Shown in pieces: positions 14,910-21,522 of a stretch of 64,000 nt of DNA. The stretch lies in the IMG/VR virus record IMGVR_UViG_3300032214_001462, positions 1 through 64,000 of that record; one strand, given 5' to 3'. The notes under the pieces were generated by a model. It was not told the origin of the DNA. It did not search any database and was given only the letters and a program-made list of their open reading frames with translations. The DNA comes from a virus. Made by a program: the position numbers and the translations under genes. Numbering within the stretch: the first letter of the stretch is position 1; each line of letters opens with the position of its first letter.

Positions 14910-16619
14910 TCAGCAATTAGATGCTAGCTGCTTTTCACGGGAGTGCAAGGCCAGCTTGAATGCAGCGGAGTACTGCTCTTGCTGGCAGTCATCCAATCGC
15001 TGGTTGCCAACACCAGCAATTTGTTTGACGTTCATCACACCCATGGATACATCCAGTTGGATGGTGAAGGTTGGTTTGCTATCAATCATGCAGAGCACAA
15101 TGAAGTGCTTGCGTTTCTTGATGTTCTCAGCATACTGAGATGCAGAGCCAACACAGTTGCGAACAGCTTGGCCCCATTGGGCTAGCTGATGCGTATCAAT
15201 GGGTTGGAGGAATGTCCATTCTTGTTCACCCATGTTGACCTTGACAGGCATAGGGAACAAGTCCTGGTACAGAGACTCCTTCTTGTTTGTGATCTTCCAC
15301 GCCTCTGCTTGTACATAGTCATGGAAGTCAGGCATACGCCAGCGCTTGGGTGGTTCAAGCGTCTTACCTTCTTCTAGAATGCGCATGATCATTGAGAATG
15401 TATCATTTAATTCATAGAAACTTTTAAGATGATAATCATAATCAGACATTGAACCAATACGTGCGCCAATGTCAAGTTCGTTATATTTACGCAAGATATT
15501 AAAGAATGAAGCAACAGACATATGTTGGCGTAGCCATTCAATTAATTGAGAATCAGTACGTAAATAGTCAAGACGAATTGAACGTAGCTCATCGTAGTAA
15601 GTACGGTAATGATCGAGTGGGCATTCAGGCCAAATCTTATTTACAAAGTGAATTGAATTAGTGATTTGCTCGAATGCTTTATAGCCATACTTAATTGTTT
15701 TACGTGCTGTATTATCTGGATTGTTATATTCTGCAGTGCAGCGATCAAGTTCTATTTGTAATTGTTTCTTGATATATGGAGTAGTAATGATATGACTGAT
15801 TGCTGTAAGTGTTACATAAGTTGAAGACAAAGTACCATGCTCTTTGCGGAATGATTCCGCAGTATCAAGCATGTTATCTACTGTCAACTTAAAGTTAGCT
15901 TTGTCAGAGATATGGCGAGTCAGTGACGCTGGTATGTCTAGCGCATCAAGTACGTTGTTGCACTTGATGCGATCAAAGATACCACGTGAATCAGACCATG
16001 ATGGTATGGTTGACATCAGCTCTTGCTCAAATTGAGTAATTGCTGCTGCCATATCACGTGACTTTTGGTAGTAATTACCAACGCTTGATTTACGCCAATG
16101 ACGAGAATCATTGCCATTAACAATGTCTTGCTTGGTAATTAATTGAGAGTAAGTAAAGATCTGTACGCCCCGACCAGTGGTGTGCTCAGTGCATTGATCT
16201 TTACTATTCCAGATTTGATGCGGCACCATCTTTGCTGCTGCCGATGTGTTCTTGAATCCATAGGCATAGCCATAGATATAGTCTTCACCTCGTTGAGGGA
16301 GCCATGCTGCGTACCAGCATTGTTCGTAGTGATAGAGAATAGCGATAGGTACAGTGCGTGCTTGCGGAGTTGCCACATCCACAAGCTTGGTAAACAATTG
16401 AAAACGGCCTGGTGCTAGCTCGCTATTGATGCGGTCTATCGCATCTTGCTGCAAGCCACTGCGTACGACATCTTCTGGGATCAGATGTGGGATATTACCC
16501 AGTGGGTACTTAGCTTTCTTAGGAGCCTTAGCAGGTTCCTGTTCTCTGACCAAAGCCTTGAGCTTTGGGTCATAGGCAAGCAGTTCTTGTTGGAGATTGG
16601 AGGGTAGAGCAAAATGCAT
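14910..16619 (-). CDS. PcfJ-like protein
   Basis: 569 residues. The C-terminal region has HQLAQWGQAVRNCVGSASQY then FIVLCMIDSKPTFTIQLDV and VKQIAGVGNQ, the pattern of PcfJ-like proteins (conserved C-V-G-S, then an antiparallel sheet). PcfJ homologues are found on conjugative plasmids and in phages; their role is unknown. The N-terminal 400 residues are helical and not recognised. It is the second longest early gene. The leader carries family A copy 5 and a CAACTC spacer. Confidence 0.65.
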   Translation of the reverse strand: MHFALPSNLQQELLAYDPKLKALVREQEPAKAPKKAKYPLGNIPHLIPEDVVRSGLQQDAIDRINSELAPGRFQLFTKLVDVATPQARTVPIAILYHYEQCWYAAWLPQRGEDYIYGYAYGFKNTSAAAKMVPHQIWNSKDQCTEHTTGRGVQIFTYSQLITKQDIVNGNDSRHWRKSSVGNYYQKSRDMAAAITQFEQELMSTIPSWSDSRGIFDRIKCNNVLDALDIPASLTRHISDKANFKLTVDNMLDTAESFRKEHGTLSSTYVTLTAISHIITTPYIKKQLQIELDRCTAEYNNPDNTARKTIKYGYKAFEQITNSIHFVNKIWPECPLDHYRTYYDELRSIRLDYLRTDSQLIEWLRQHMSVASFFNILRKYNELDIGARIGSMSDYDYHLKSFYELNDTFSMIMRILEEGKTLEPPKRWRMPDFHDYVQAEAWKITNKKESLYQDLFPMPVKVNMGEQEWTFLQPIDTHQLAQWGQAVRNCVGSASQYAENIKKRKHFIVLCMIDSKPTFTIQLDVSMGVMNVKQIAGVGNQRLDDCQQEQYSAAFKLALHSREKQLASNC

Positions 16620-16653
16620 GAGTTGAGTTCGTAGTTGGTTCGTAGTATTGAGC

Positions 16654-16677
16654 AGTTTAGCGTCATGCTCAGGACGT
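16654..16677 (-). promoter_or_regulatory. Family A inverted repeat, copy 5
   Basis: Minus-strand reading: CGTC-CTGAGCAT-GACG followed by CTAAACTG. The loop is identical to copy 4 and the stem to the majority form. The start served is at 16619, about 35 nt on. Confidence 0.6.
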
Positions 16678-16686
16678 ATGACTTAG

Positions 16687-16929
16687 TTAGTCAAGCTCTA
16701 CAAGTTGCCATTGAGGATCGAGGGAATCAAGATAGCTACAGAAGCCGTCTTCATCAAGAGGTATTGGTTCCTCTGGATCCAGTTCAATAGTTGCTTGACA
16801 CAATGCTGGAGCCCACTCTTCAGGTTCGAAGCGAGTCGCCCGATAGAGGAGGCGCATTTCGTCAACAAGAGCTGTAACTGTGACATGAGTATCTGTGAAT
16901 TGAGTATGTTCGATTGCGAGTACAGTCAT
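16687..16929 (-). CDS. Hypothetical acidic protein
   Basis: 80 residues, beginning MTVLAIEHTQFTDTHVTVTA (beta-like), then an acidic Pro-rich part with LDPEEPIPLDEDGF. Its start overlaps the upstream stop at 16929. No family recognised. Confidence 0.5.
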   Translation of the reverse strand: MTVLAIEHTQFTDTHVTVTALVDEMRLLYRATRFEPEEWAPALCQATIELDPEEPIPLDEDGFCSYLDSLDPQWQLVELD

Positions 16930-17114
16930 TAGTCAGGTTCCACAAATGAAACTGTGTTTGATATGAAACACTTGTAACGAGTCCACGCCCTTGCAGTTGT
17001 GTGCTCGCCCATGAAACGATTGTTATCAAGGCAATTTTGATGTGCACGTTCCGATGCACAACGTGCAATGTTGATGCGTTCGAACAAGCTGAGGTTTGTG
17101 TCTCTGTTGTACAT
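16929..17114 (-). CDS. Small hypothetical protein
   Basis: 61 residues, polar, with two Cys. Preceded by CAACTCAACTC directly before the ATG and by a family B element 25 nt upstream, which supports expression. No family recognised. Confidence 0.5.
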   Translation of the reverse strand: MYNRDTNLSLFERINIARCASERAHQNCLDNNRFMGEHTTARAWTRYKCFISNTVSFVEPD

Positions 17115-17138
17115 GAGTTGAGTTGAGTAATTGGATTT

Positions 17139-17172
17139 GATCTAGGACTTACACCTTACGGATGCCTAGATC
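17139..17172 (-). promoter_or_regulatory. Family B inverted repeat, copy 2
   Basis: GATCTAGG pairs with CCTAGATC (8 bp). Minus-strand loop CATCCGTAAGGTGTAAGT differs from copy 1 by one base, while the stem differs at several paired positions. The inner CC-GTAA-GG is a GNRA-type tetraloop hairpin. It starts 2 nt after the stop of the upstream gene. Confidence 0.65.
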
Positions 17173-17173
17173 T

Positions 17174-17371
17174 TTAGATTAATTTAATGTTTGGAATGCT
17201 CAATCCTGTGCCAGGAACACTGAGTGATCCTTTGACACCATTTGGATTGGCATTGAGAGTTAGTTGGAATGGACCAAGCTTAATCGCTTTGGTCATTGAT
17301 TTAATTCCGTGTTCAGTTATGTTGACACCATGGATGGTGCGATCAAAACTGATGAGTGATTTCTTAGTCAT
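17174..17371 (-). CDS. Small DUF4236-like protein
   Basis: 65 residues. The end, GVKGSLSVPGTGLSIPNIKL, recalls the DUF4236 pattern (repeated short strands ending in PGTGLS). Only this part is similar, so the assignment is tentative. Overlaps the upstream gene by 4 nt. Confidence 0.5.
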   Translation of the reverse strand: MTKKSLISFDRTIHGVNITEHGIKSMTKAIKLGPFQLTLNANPNGVKGSLSVPGTGLSIPNIKLI

Positions 17372-17577
17372 TTGAGGTCTTCAGGTAGGAGTGCATTGGC
17401 ATCATCGTCATCCATATTTGTCATGACGAATTTCTGTCCATCGGGGGATATAAAGCCACCGATGAAACCGATGCCATGTTTATCTGCTGATTCTTTCATC
17501 TTTGCTACAAGCTGCATAGCTTGAAGTCTTTGCATATCCAGAGAGTCTGGTATGCGAGGAGTGTTTGGTGTTGGCAT
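17368..17577 (-). CDS. Small hypothetical protein
   Basis: 69 residues, with a helical centre and GFIGGFISPDGQKFVMTNMD. Preceded by a CAACTCAACATCA spacer and, further up, a small hairpin CTGAT/ATCAG. Coupled to the DUF4236-like gene. No family recognised. Confidence 0.5.
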   Translation of the reverse strand: MPTPNTPRIPDSLDMQRLQAMQLVAKMKESADKHGIGFIGGFISPDGQKFVMTNMDDDDANALLPEDLK

Positions 17578-17680
17578 TGATGTTGAGTTGATTAACTGAT
17601 GAAGTCTATCAGGGTTGTAAAGGGTTGATTGATGTATTAAAAGATATTACTTATAGATAGTACTTATATAAACCATAGAT

Positions 17681-17703
17681 CCCCCCTGGTACTCCACTGG
17701 GGG
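17681..17703 (-). terminator. G/C-rich hairpin after 17740-18210 gene
   Basis: Minus-strand CCCCC and TGG pair with CCA and GGGGG around AGTA, with two bulged bases. ATCTATGGTTTATATAAG follows, only moderately T-rich. Probably ends the transcript of the upstream gene. Confidence 0.45.
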
Positions 17704-17739
17704 AGTGTGAGGGGGGGAATACATGTGTACTACCTGATG

Positions 17740-18210
17740 TTACCGATGCATCTCCTGGTGTTCTTTCCATGCAGCTGCATGCATTTCTGCTGCAGTGATG
17801 GGTGGTTCACCAGGTTCGTTAGGTGTTGGATCGTAGTCGATCTCATCTTCCAACATGCCGATGACCTCATCGACAATGTTACGCATGTGCGGATCAAGAT
17901 GCTCGTCCATTTGATGACGCTTATCTTCGCGAGCACAAATGGCTTTAAGTGCATCAACTACTAGCTTTAGTTGATGGTACTCATTCTTGGTCCAATCAAT
18001 TGCTGGATACTTCTTGGTTTGTTCCATGGTTGAGTTAAGGTTGAGGTTGGGTTGTAGATACCAATCGTGTTTGTTTACCATTGCTTCACAGTGGTAACAC
18101 TGAAGTGCTGTCCACTGGAAGTGATAAACAGTTGTCCGATTGTTGCACTGTGGGCAGTAAATAGATTTACCACCTTGCGATGCACGTGTTGAGTCTGTTA
18201 CTTGTGTCAT
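17740..18210 (-). CDS. Zinc ribbon fused to a helical acidic protein
   Basis: 156 residues that look like two small proteins joined. Residues 1-55 hold a zinc ribbon: YCPQCNNRT then LQCYHCEAMVNKHDW. Residues 62-156 start MEQTKKYPAIDWTKNEY and are helical and acidic. The junction (LNLNST) is encoded by a CAACCTCAACCTTAACTCAACC-like spacer of the kind that normally lies before start codons here. Either the two open reading frames fused by loss of a stop, or translation also starts at the internal ATG near 18027. Confidence 0.55.
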   Translation of the reverse strand: MTQVTDSTRASQGGKSIYCPQCNNRTTVYHFQWTALQCYHCEAMVNKHDWYLQPNLNLNSTMEQTKKYPAIDWTKNEYHQLKLVVDALKAICAREDKRHQMDEHLDPHMRNIVDEVIGMLEDEIDYDPTPNEPGEPPITAAEMHAAAWKEHQEMHR

Positions 18211-18228
18211 TGACAGATCACAGTAAAT

Positions 18229-18269
18229 CCTGGGACTTACACACCGTACTTACGTAGGTGAAGCCCAGG
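18229..18269 (-). promoter_or_regulatory. Family B inverted repeat, copy 3
   Basis: CCTGGG at 18229 pairs with CCCAGG ending 18269. The loop keeps the GTGTAAGT element of copies 1 and 2 but is longer, with an inner CACC/GGTG pairing. It begins 19 nt before the ATG at 18210. Confidence 0.5.
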
Positions 18270-18338
18270 TGTGGACTGATGTATTGGCATGTATTCGCTA
18301 TTTGCGAATAGCAAATATATAACGGAAGTGTTATGGAG

Positions 18339-18593
18339 TCATAGCCCGGTCTTAGGTTCGAGCATGATCCAGCCAGTGTAGTTAGCACTGGTTCGATCAA
18401 CGCGTAGTAATCCGTATTGTTCTAGTTTGATCAATGCGTTGAGATATTGATCAAGCCTTGATATTTGGGTTGAACACCGTGGCACATAGCACGGAGTGTT
18501 CTTATGCTTCTTCTTGTGATTCAAGAAGTAGAGATATAGATTTCGCTGATTGATTGTCAGGCCTGGTGCTAGGCCCAGTACTTCTGTTGTCAT
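18339..18593 (-). CDS. Winged-helix-like small protein
   Basis: 84 residues. Helical N-terminus LTINQRNLYLYFLNHKKKHK, then LDQYLNALIKLEQYGLLRVD, a pattern seen in winged-helix DNA-binding folds. The first codon overlaps the previous stop (TGATG at 18593). Possible transcriptional regulator of the early arm; this is an inference from pattern only. Confidence 0.45.
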   Translation of the reverse strand: MTTEVLGLAPGLTINQRNLYLYFLNHKKKHKNTPCYVPRCSTQISRLDQYLNALIKLEQYGLLRVDRTSANYTGWIMLEPKTGL

Positions 18594-18961
18594 CAGCAGT
18601 AGTGTGGTTTGATTTCGGGATAGACTTTAGCGTATCCGTTGTCAAAGTTGACTTCGTAGTTCGAGTACGTCGTTGAGAGGCCAAGGCTTGGCTGCTCTTG
18701 GATCTCGTACTCGTCGAAGTATTGGATGAAGGTTTGGACTGCTTGCTTCTTGGAGAAGATGCAGTGGGTAAGGACTGGGTATCCTGCTTGGTAGTACCAA
18801 CCACCTTCCTCTGGACCACCGTAGTTGAGTGTGGTTTCGTGGATGGTGATTGTCGTTGGGGTTTCGTATTCCCATTCAAGGTGTGTGTTGTAGCGCTGGA
18901 GGGCGTAACGCACTTTGTAAGTTCTGGGGTAGAACTTTTGGAGCTCACTGAGATAAGACAT
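18593..18961 (-). CDS. Hypothetical protein
   Basis: 122 residues, aromatic-rich and beta-like, with TLNYGGPEEGGWYYQAGYP near the middle. The GGPEEGGWYY stretch recurs in phage hypothetical proteins of unknown role. The leader is purine-poor with many TCATC repeats and no structure. Confidence 0.55.
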   Translation of the reverse strand: MSYLSELQKFYPRTYKVRYALQRYNTHLEWEYETPTTITIHETTLNYGGPEEGGWYYQAGYPVLTHCIFSKKQAVQTFIQYFDEYEIQEQPSLGLSTTYSNYEVNFDNGYAKVYPEIKPHYC

Positions 18962-19036
18962 TGAATTGAATCGATGAGTGTTGTGATGAGAATGGAGATG
19001 AGGGTAATGATGACAATGACGATGTCATCTTCGTGA

Positions 19037-19165
19037 TTACGATTCGTCATCATAGCCCTCCCATTCTTCTTCAGTTGTTTCACGCATAGCTTGCTCTTGT
19101 TGATATGCAATGTCAGCCATTGCATCAAGCAAGTCTGCGTTGAAGTTGTTATCGAGGTTAGTCAT
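19037..19165 (-). CDS. 42-residue acidic protein
   Basis: Reads MTNLDNNFNADLLDAMAD then a Gln/Glu-rich helix and EEEWEGYDDES at the end. Helped by a CAACTCAAACC spacer before the ATG at 19165. A larger overlapping frame on the same strand covers this area but looks non-coding. Function unknown. Confidence 0.5.
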   Translation of the reverse strand: MTNLDNNFNADLLDAMADIAYQQEQAMRETTEEEWEGYDDES

Positions 19166-19197
19166 GGTTTGAGTTGAGGTAAGTGGATAAGTGGACA

Positions 19198-19425
19198 CTA
19201 GCCGTGGGGTACGAAGTCAGAGTCGCTGAGCAATTGGTGGACTGACAGGCAGTCCTCTGCAATCTCATCTCTGGTGCAGCCGTCCCAATCATCAGATTGA
19301 TCTTCGATCACTTCGCAGCCAATGTCTTCGAGTTGATCGACGAATTGATTCCAGGTACGTGCTTGGCCCCAGACGTGGGCATAACGCCCAGTGAGGTCAG
19401 CGACTAGTGCGATGTGGAGTCCCAT
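19198..19425 (-). CDS. Hypothetical acidic protein
   Basis: 75 residues, starting MGLHIALVADLTGRYAHVWG and becoming acidic with several Cys. The ATG at 19425 was preferred over one at 19455, which would overlap the upstream gene more. It overlaps that gene by 29 nt. No family recognised. Confidence 0.5.
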   Translation of the reverse strand: MGLHIALVADLTGRYAHVWGQARTWNQFVDQLEDIGCEVIEDQSDDWDGCTRDEIAEDCLSVHQLLSDSDFVPHG

Positions 19426-19600
19426 TGTTCTGTGGTGTGATGTTGGTGATGTCAACGCCTAACAGTGCAGGCACTGTGAATGAGGCGATGATGATGGCAA
19501 AGGTTGCGACCAGTACATTCCCTAGTCGATTCTCATGAGTCTCACCATAAGAATCAAGGGTGATGTACTTGCCTTTGCCCATGGAGTAAATAGTTCGCAT
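19397..19600 (-). CDS. Small single-pass membrane protein
   Basis: 67 residues: basic N-terminus with MGKGKYITL, then a hydrophobic helix NVLVATFAIIIASFTVPALL (about residues 27-46). The ATG at 19600 follows a family C leader and CACACAACACC. Function unknown. Confidence 0.5.
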   Translation of the reverse strand: MRTIYSMGKGKYITLDSYGETHENRLGNVLVATFAIIIASFTVPALLGVDITNITPQNNGTPHRTSR

Positions 19601-19631
19601 GGTGTTGTGTGCAGTTGCTGCAGGAGGTGAG

Positions 19632-19690
19632 TCCTGCAGTAAACCCACCACCGATACGGATCCGTATCAATGGAAGGGTTAAGAGCAGGA
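19632..19690 (-). promoter_or_regulatory. Family C leader with nested inverted repeats, copy 1
   Basis: TCCTGC/GCAGGA and AACCC/GGGTT flank a perfect 16-base palindrome, GATACGGATCCGTATC (19653-19668). On the minus strand, TTTACTGCAGGACTCA follows. CTGCAGGA can pair instead with TCCTGCAG nearer the gene, so two exclusive structures are possible. The palindrome recurs at 21645. Confidence 0.55.
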
Positions 19691-19695
19691 GTCTG

Positions 19696-20079
19696 TCAGA
19701 AAGGAATTTCTTCCAGTGTAGGTTCTACCTGGAGTGTTGGTTCAACCGTTGCCTTGGGCTTAGGTGCTGAACCAATGGTTGCCCTTACGTTTGTAAGAGC
19801 GATCTCTGGGTAGCGAAGAGGAAGTAGTTGTTCATCCTTGGTGTAGTGCGTACGAATACTTGCGATCCGTACGTCCCACTGGCTAAGGATGAGTTGCTGT
19901 CCGACAACGAATGTACCGTTGCGGTAAGCAGTTAACAATCCGTTGGAATTGTTAAATTTAATCCGACAAGACTTGTCGTATGCATCATTGACTGCAACTG
20001 TGATTGCAAGGAATTCACGTCCTTCATAGGTCGCGACTTCCATGTAAGTAACGTTGCCAATGATGGTGTTAGAGAACAT
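19696..20079 (-). CDS. Second SSB-like OB-fold protein
   Basis: 127 residues. A beta-rich N-terminal domain (IIGNVTYMEVATYEGREFLA, then ITVAVND and RNGTFVVGQQLILSQWDV) reads like an OB fold. A Pro/Thr/Glu linker leads to LEEIPF, the typical acidic-aromatic tip of SSB. It is shorter than the 6.9 kb SSB and in a different unit, so the phage seems to carry two. It may serve another step such as recombination. Confidence 0.6.
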   Translation of the reverse strand: MFSNTIIGNVTYMEVATYEGREFLAITVAVNDAYDKSCRIKFNNSNGLLTAYRNGTFVVGQQLILSQWDVRIASIRTHYTKDEQLLPLRYPEIALTNVRATIGSAPKPKATVEPTLQVEPTLEEIPF

Positions 20080-20117
20080 GGTTGGTATGAAGTTGAGTTG
20101 ATGTACAGGATGTTGAG

Positions 20118-20175
20118 TCCTGCAGTAAACCTACCGTCGTAGTACATACGTACTGACGGCAGGGCTTAGAGCAGG
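20118..20175 (-). promoter_or_regulatory. Family C leader, copy 2
   Basis: TCCTGC/GCAGG enclose a hairpin with arms CCGTC/GACGG and AGTAC/GTACT. The gene-proximal block, CAGGATGTTGAGTCCTGCAG and TAAA, is identical to copy 3. CAGGA/TCCTG can form an alternative stem. About 39 nt before the ATG at 20079. Confidence 0.55.
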
Positions 20176-20177
20176 GA

Positions 20178-20381
20178 TCAGTTTAGATACTTTGCATTAA
20201 TGCAGTAGTAGCTATCACCAAGGAAGCTCTTGGTGTAGATCAGGTTATGTCCTGGTCTGTTGTTGCATGTCTTCTTGTAGTGTTGGTTGAGTAGCTTCTG
20301 GCCTCCAGCAGAAAGGAATAAGCCACAACCAACGCCGAGAACAAGAGCAACACAGGAATCGATAAAGTGATTGTTTGTCAT
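20178..20381 (-). CDS. Small membrane protein
   Basis: 67 residues. After MTNNHFIDS a hydrophobic helix CVALVLGVGCGLFLSAGG (about residues 10-27) is followed by a basic, Cys- and Tyr-containing tail. The ATG at 20381 was chosen because a purine-poor spacer precedes it; a start at 20411 is possible. Function unknown. Confidence 0.5.
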   Translation of the reverse strand: MTNNHFIDSCVALVLGVGCGLFLSAGGQKLLNQHYKKTCNNRPGHNLIYTKSFLGDSYYCINAKYLN

Positions 20382-20407
20382 GGTGTTATGTAGTGTGTTA
20401 AGAACGC

Positions 20408-20680
20408 TCACATCATTTGCATGATGCGTTCTTGTTCCATGTCGATGCTGTACTCGTAGTACTCATGCATCTCCATGAGCATGTCTTTCATTGAGCTTGG
20501 TAATCCACCGCCGAGAGTACGGACATCACGCTCCAACCATTCCTGGTATGTAGCATTGGTATCGGCGTCGAATGTATTCCATAGCTTCTCGAAGTGAAGC
20601 ATGGTTGATTCACCGCCGTACCATGTGATGCGATACTGATGTTCGCCGGATGGTTTGTAGACCAGTGCAGGTGTTGTCAC
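20408..20680 (-). CDS. Hypothetical protein, GTG start
   Basis: 90 residues, starting at GTG with MTTPALVYKPSGEHQYRITW and ending in Met-rich helices (MEQERIMQMM). The longer frame to 20758 would read through the family C leader; the GTG directly after CAACTCAACA is the natural start. No family recognised. Confidence 0.5.
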   Translation of the reverse strand: MTTPALVYKPSGEHQYRITWYGGESTMLHFEKLWNTFDADTNATYQEWLERDVRTLGGGLPSSMKDMLMEMHEYYEYSIDMEQERIMQMM

Positions 20681-20717
20681 TGTTGAGTTGAGGTAGTGTT
20701 GATGACAGGATGTTGAG

Positions 20718-20752
20718 TCCTGCAGTAAAGGCCCGTAGGCCCTTAGTGCAGA
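20718..20752 (-). promoter_or_regulatory. Family C leader, copy 3
   Basis: CCTGC/GCAG-type outer arms enclose GGCC-CGTA-GGCC. The gene-proximal CAGGATGTTGAGTCCTGCAG block matches copy 2 exactly. It follows the stop of the 20755 gene by two bases and lies about 38 nt before the GTG at 20680. Confidence 0.55.
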
Positions 20753-20754
20753 AG

Positions 20755-20928
20755 TCAAAGTTCAGTCTTGGGAGTAATGACAAATGCCATATCGTTAGGC
20801 ATCAGCAGGGCTGCTGCACGTATACGGTATTCATTTAGCTTGGTGCTGACATACTCCTTAGATTTGTCACTCTCCAGCATTGCTGCTGTTGAGATAAGTG
20901 CATTGGCTAGTCCTTTGCGGATACCCAT
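20755..20928 (-). CDS. Small hypothetical protein
   Basis: 57 residues, starting MGIRKGLANALISTAAMLES, helical, with a beta-like end MAFVITPKTEL. The frame extends to 21096 but would then cross two hairpins; the ATG at 20928 is preferred. No family recognised. Confidence 0.45.
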   Translation of the reverse strand: MGIRKGLANALISTAAMLESDKSKEYVSTKLNEYRIRAAALLMPNDMAFVITPKTEL

Positions 20929-20943
20929 ATTGTGTAGTGTAGA

Positions 20944-20989
20944 TGCCACGGGATTGTGGCAATAACTGGGCAGGGGTTTGCACCCTGCC
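20944..20989 (-). promoter_or_regulatory. Two tandem hairpins in the leader of the 20928 gene
   Basis: TGCCAC-GGGATT-GTGGCA (20944-20961) and GGCAGGG-GTTTGCA-CCCTGCC (20969-20989) are perfect stems in the 76-nt gap between two minus-strand genes. The second could terminate the upstream gene, the first could control the downstream one. Confidence 0.5.
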
Positions 20990-21004
20990 ACCCGCTTTAA
21001 CGGA

Positions 21005-21208
21005 TCAGCTAGTTTGGAAGGCTGACCTGAACATTGAGTCATACACCTTATGTGTAACCTCGCGGTTCGGATCGTTAATCGCAACAAAGCGATCAACCAT
21101 TTCAGCTAGGCAGACTTCATAGTCAACCATTCTCTGACAACAATCTTCAATTGCTGCCTCACGAAGTGAGATCAGCACTTCAAGAGTGTGAGCAAGAGCT
21201 TGGTCCAC
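21005..21208 (-). CDS. Small helical protein, GTG start
   Basis: 67 residues, all-helical, containing LREAAIEDCCQRMVDYEVCL. GTG at 21208 has AGGAG 7 nt upstream, a normal Shine-Dalgarno site and rare in this region; the longer frame to 21274 lacks one. No family recognised. Confidence 0.5.
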   Translation of the reverse strand: MDQALAHTLEVLISLREAAIEDCCQRMVDYEVCLAEMVDRFVAINDPNREVTHKVYDSMFRSAFQTS

Positions 21209-21293
21209 AGGAATCTCCTGTTGTGTGCGGTGCCTATCTCCGCTGGAGGCAATGACCAGAGCCAGGCATTGCACCTGGCTTGGGAGCTATAAC

Positions 21294-21473
21294 TCACCTG
21301 GCCTGAAGCTGACGTACGAACTTACGTGCGTTGTTAACTGACATCGTGGTGCTGCAGTCGTAACCCTTCTGGCTCTTACGAACCAGCTTGGTGATACGAG
21401 CTAAGCCCACTTGCTTGTTAACCACGAAGTGATACGTTGCTTGCTTGGTTGAGATTGTGAAGAAGATGTCCAT
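21294..21473 (-). CDS. Small basic protein, first gene of the leftward arm
   Basis: 59 residues, starting MDIFFTISTKQATYHFVVNK and ending VNNARKFVRQLQAR, strongly basic, so nucleic-acid binding is possible. The spacer CTCAAATCA and a family A element precede its ATG. As the first gene after the divergent region it should be among the earliest expressed. No family recognised. Confidence 0.5.
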   Translation of the reverse strand: MDIFFTISTKQATYHFVVNKQVGLARITKLVRKSQKGYDCSTTMSVNNARKFVRQLQAR

Positions 21474-21504
21474 TGATTTGAGATGGATTGAAGGTTGCTG
21501 CGTT

Positions 21505-21522
21505 TAACGTCCAGCTCGACGT
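21505..21522 (-). promoter_or_regulatory. Family A inverted repeat, copy 6 (divergent)
   Basis: Minus-strand ACGTC-GAGCTG-GACGT followed by TTAAACG. Stem and flank fit the family; the loop is six bases and not conserved. About 33 nt before the ATG at 21473. Confidence 0.45.

Noticed and set aside
16143-16418. Plus-strand frame opposite the PcfJ-like gene
   Set aside because: Shadow of the long minus-strand gene; no supporting signal.
18502-19128. 208-residue Ser/Thr/Lys-rich frame on the same strand
   Set aside because: It covers the better 122-residue gene and the small 19037-19165 gene in another frame and looks like low-complexity shadow.
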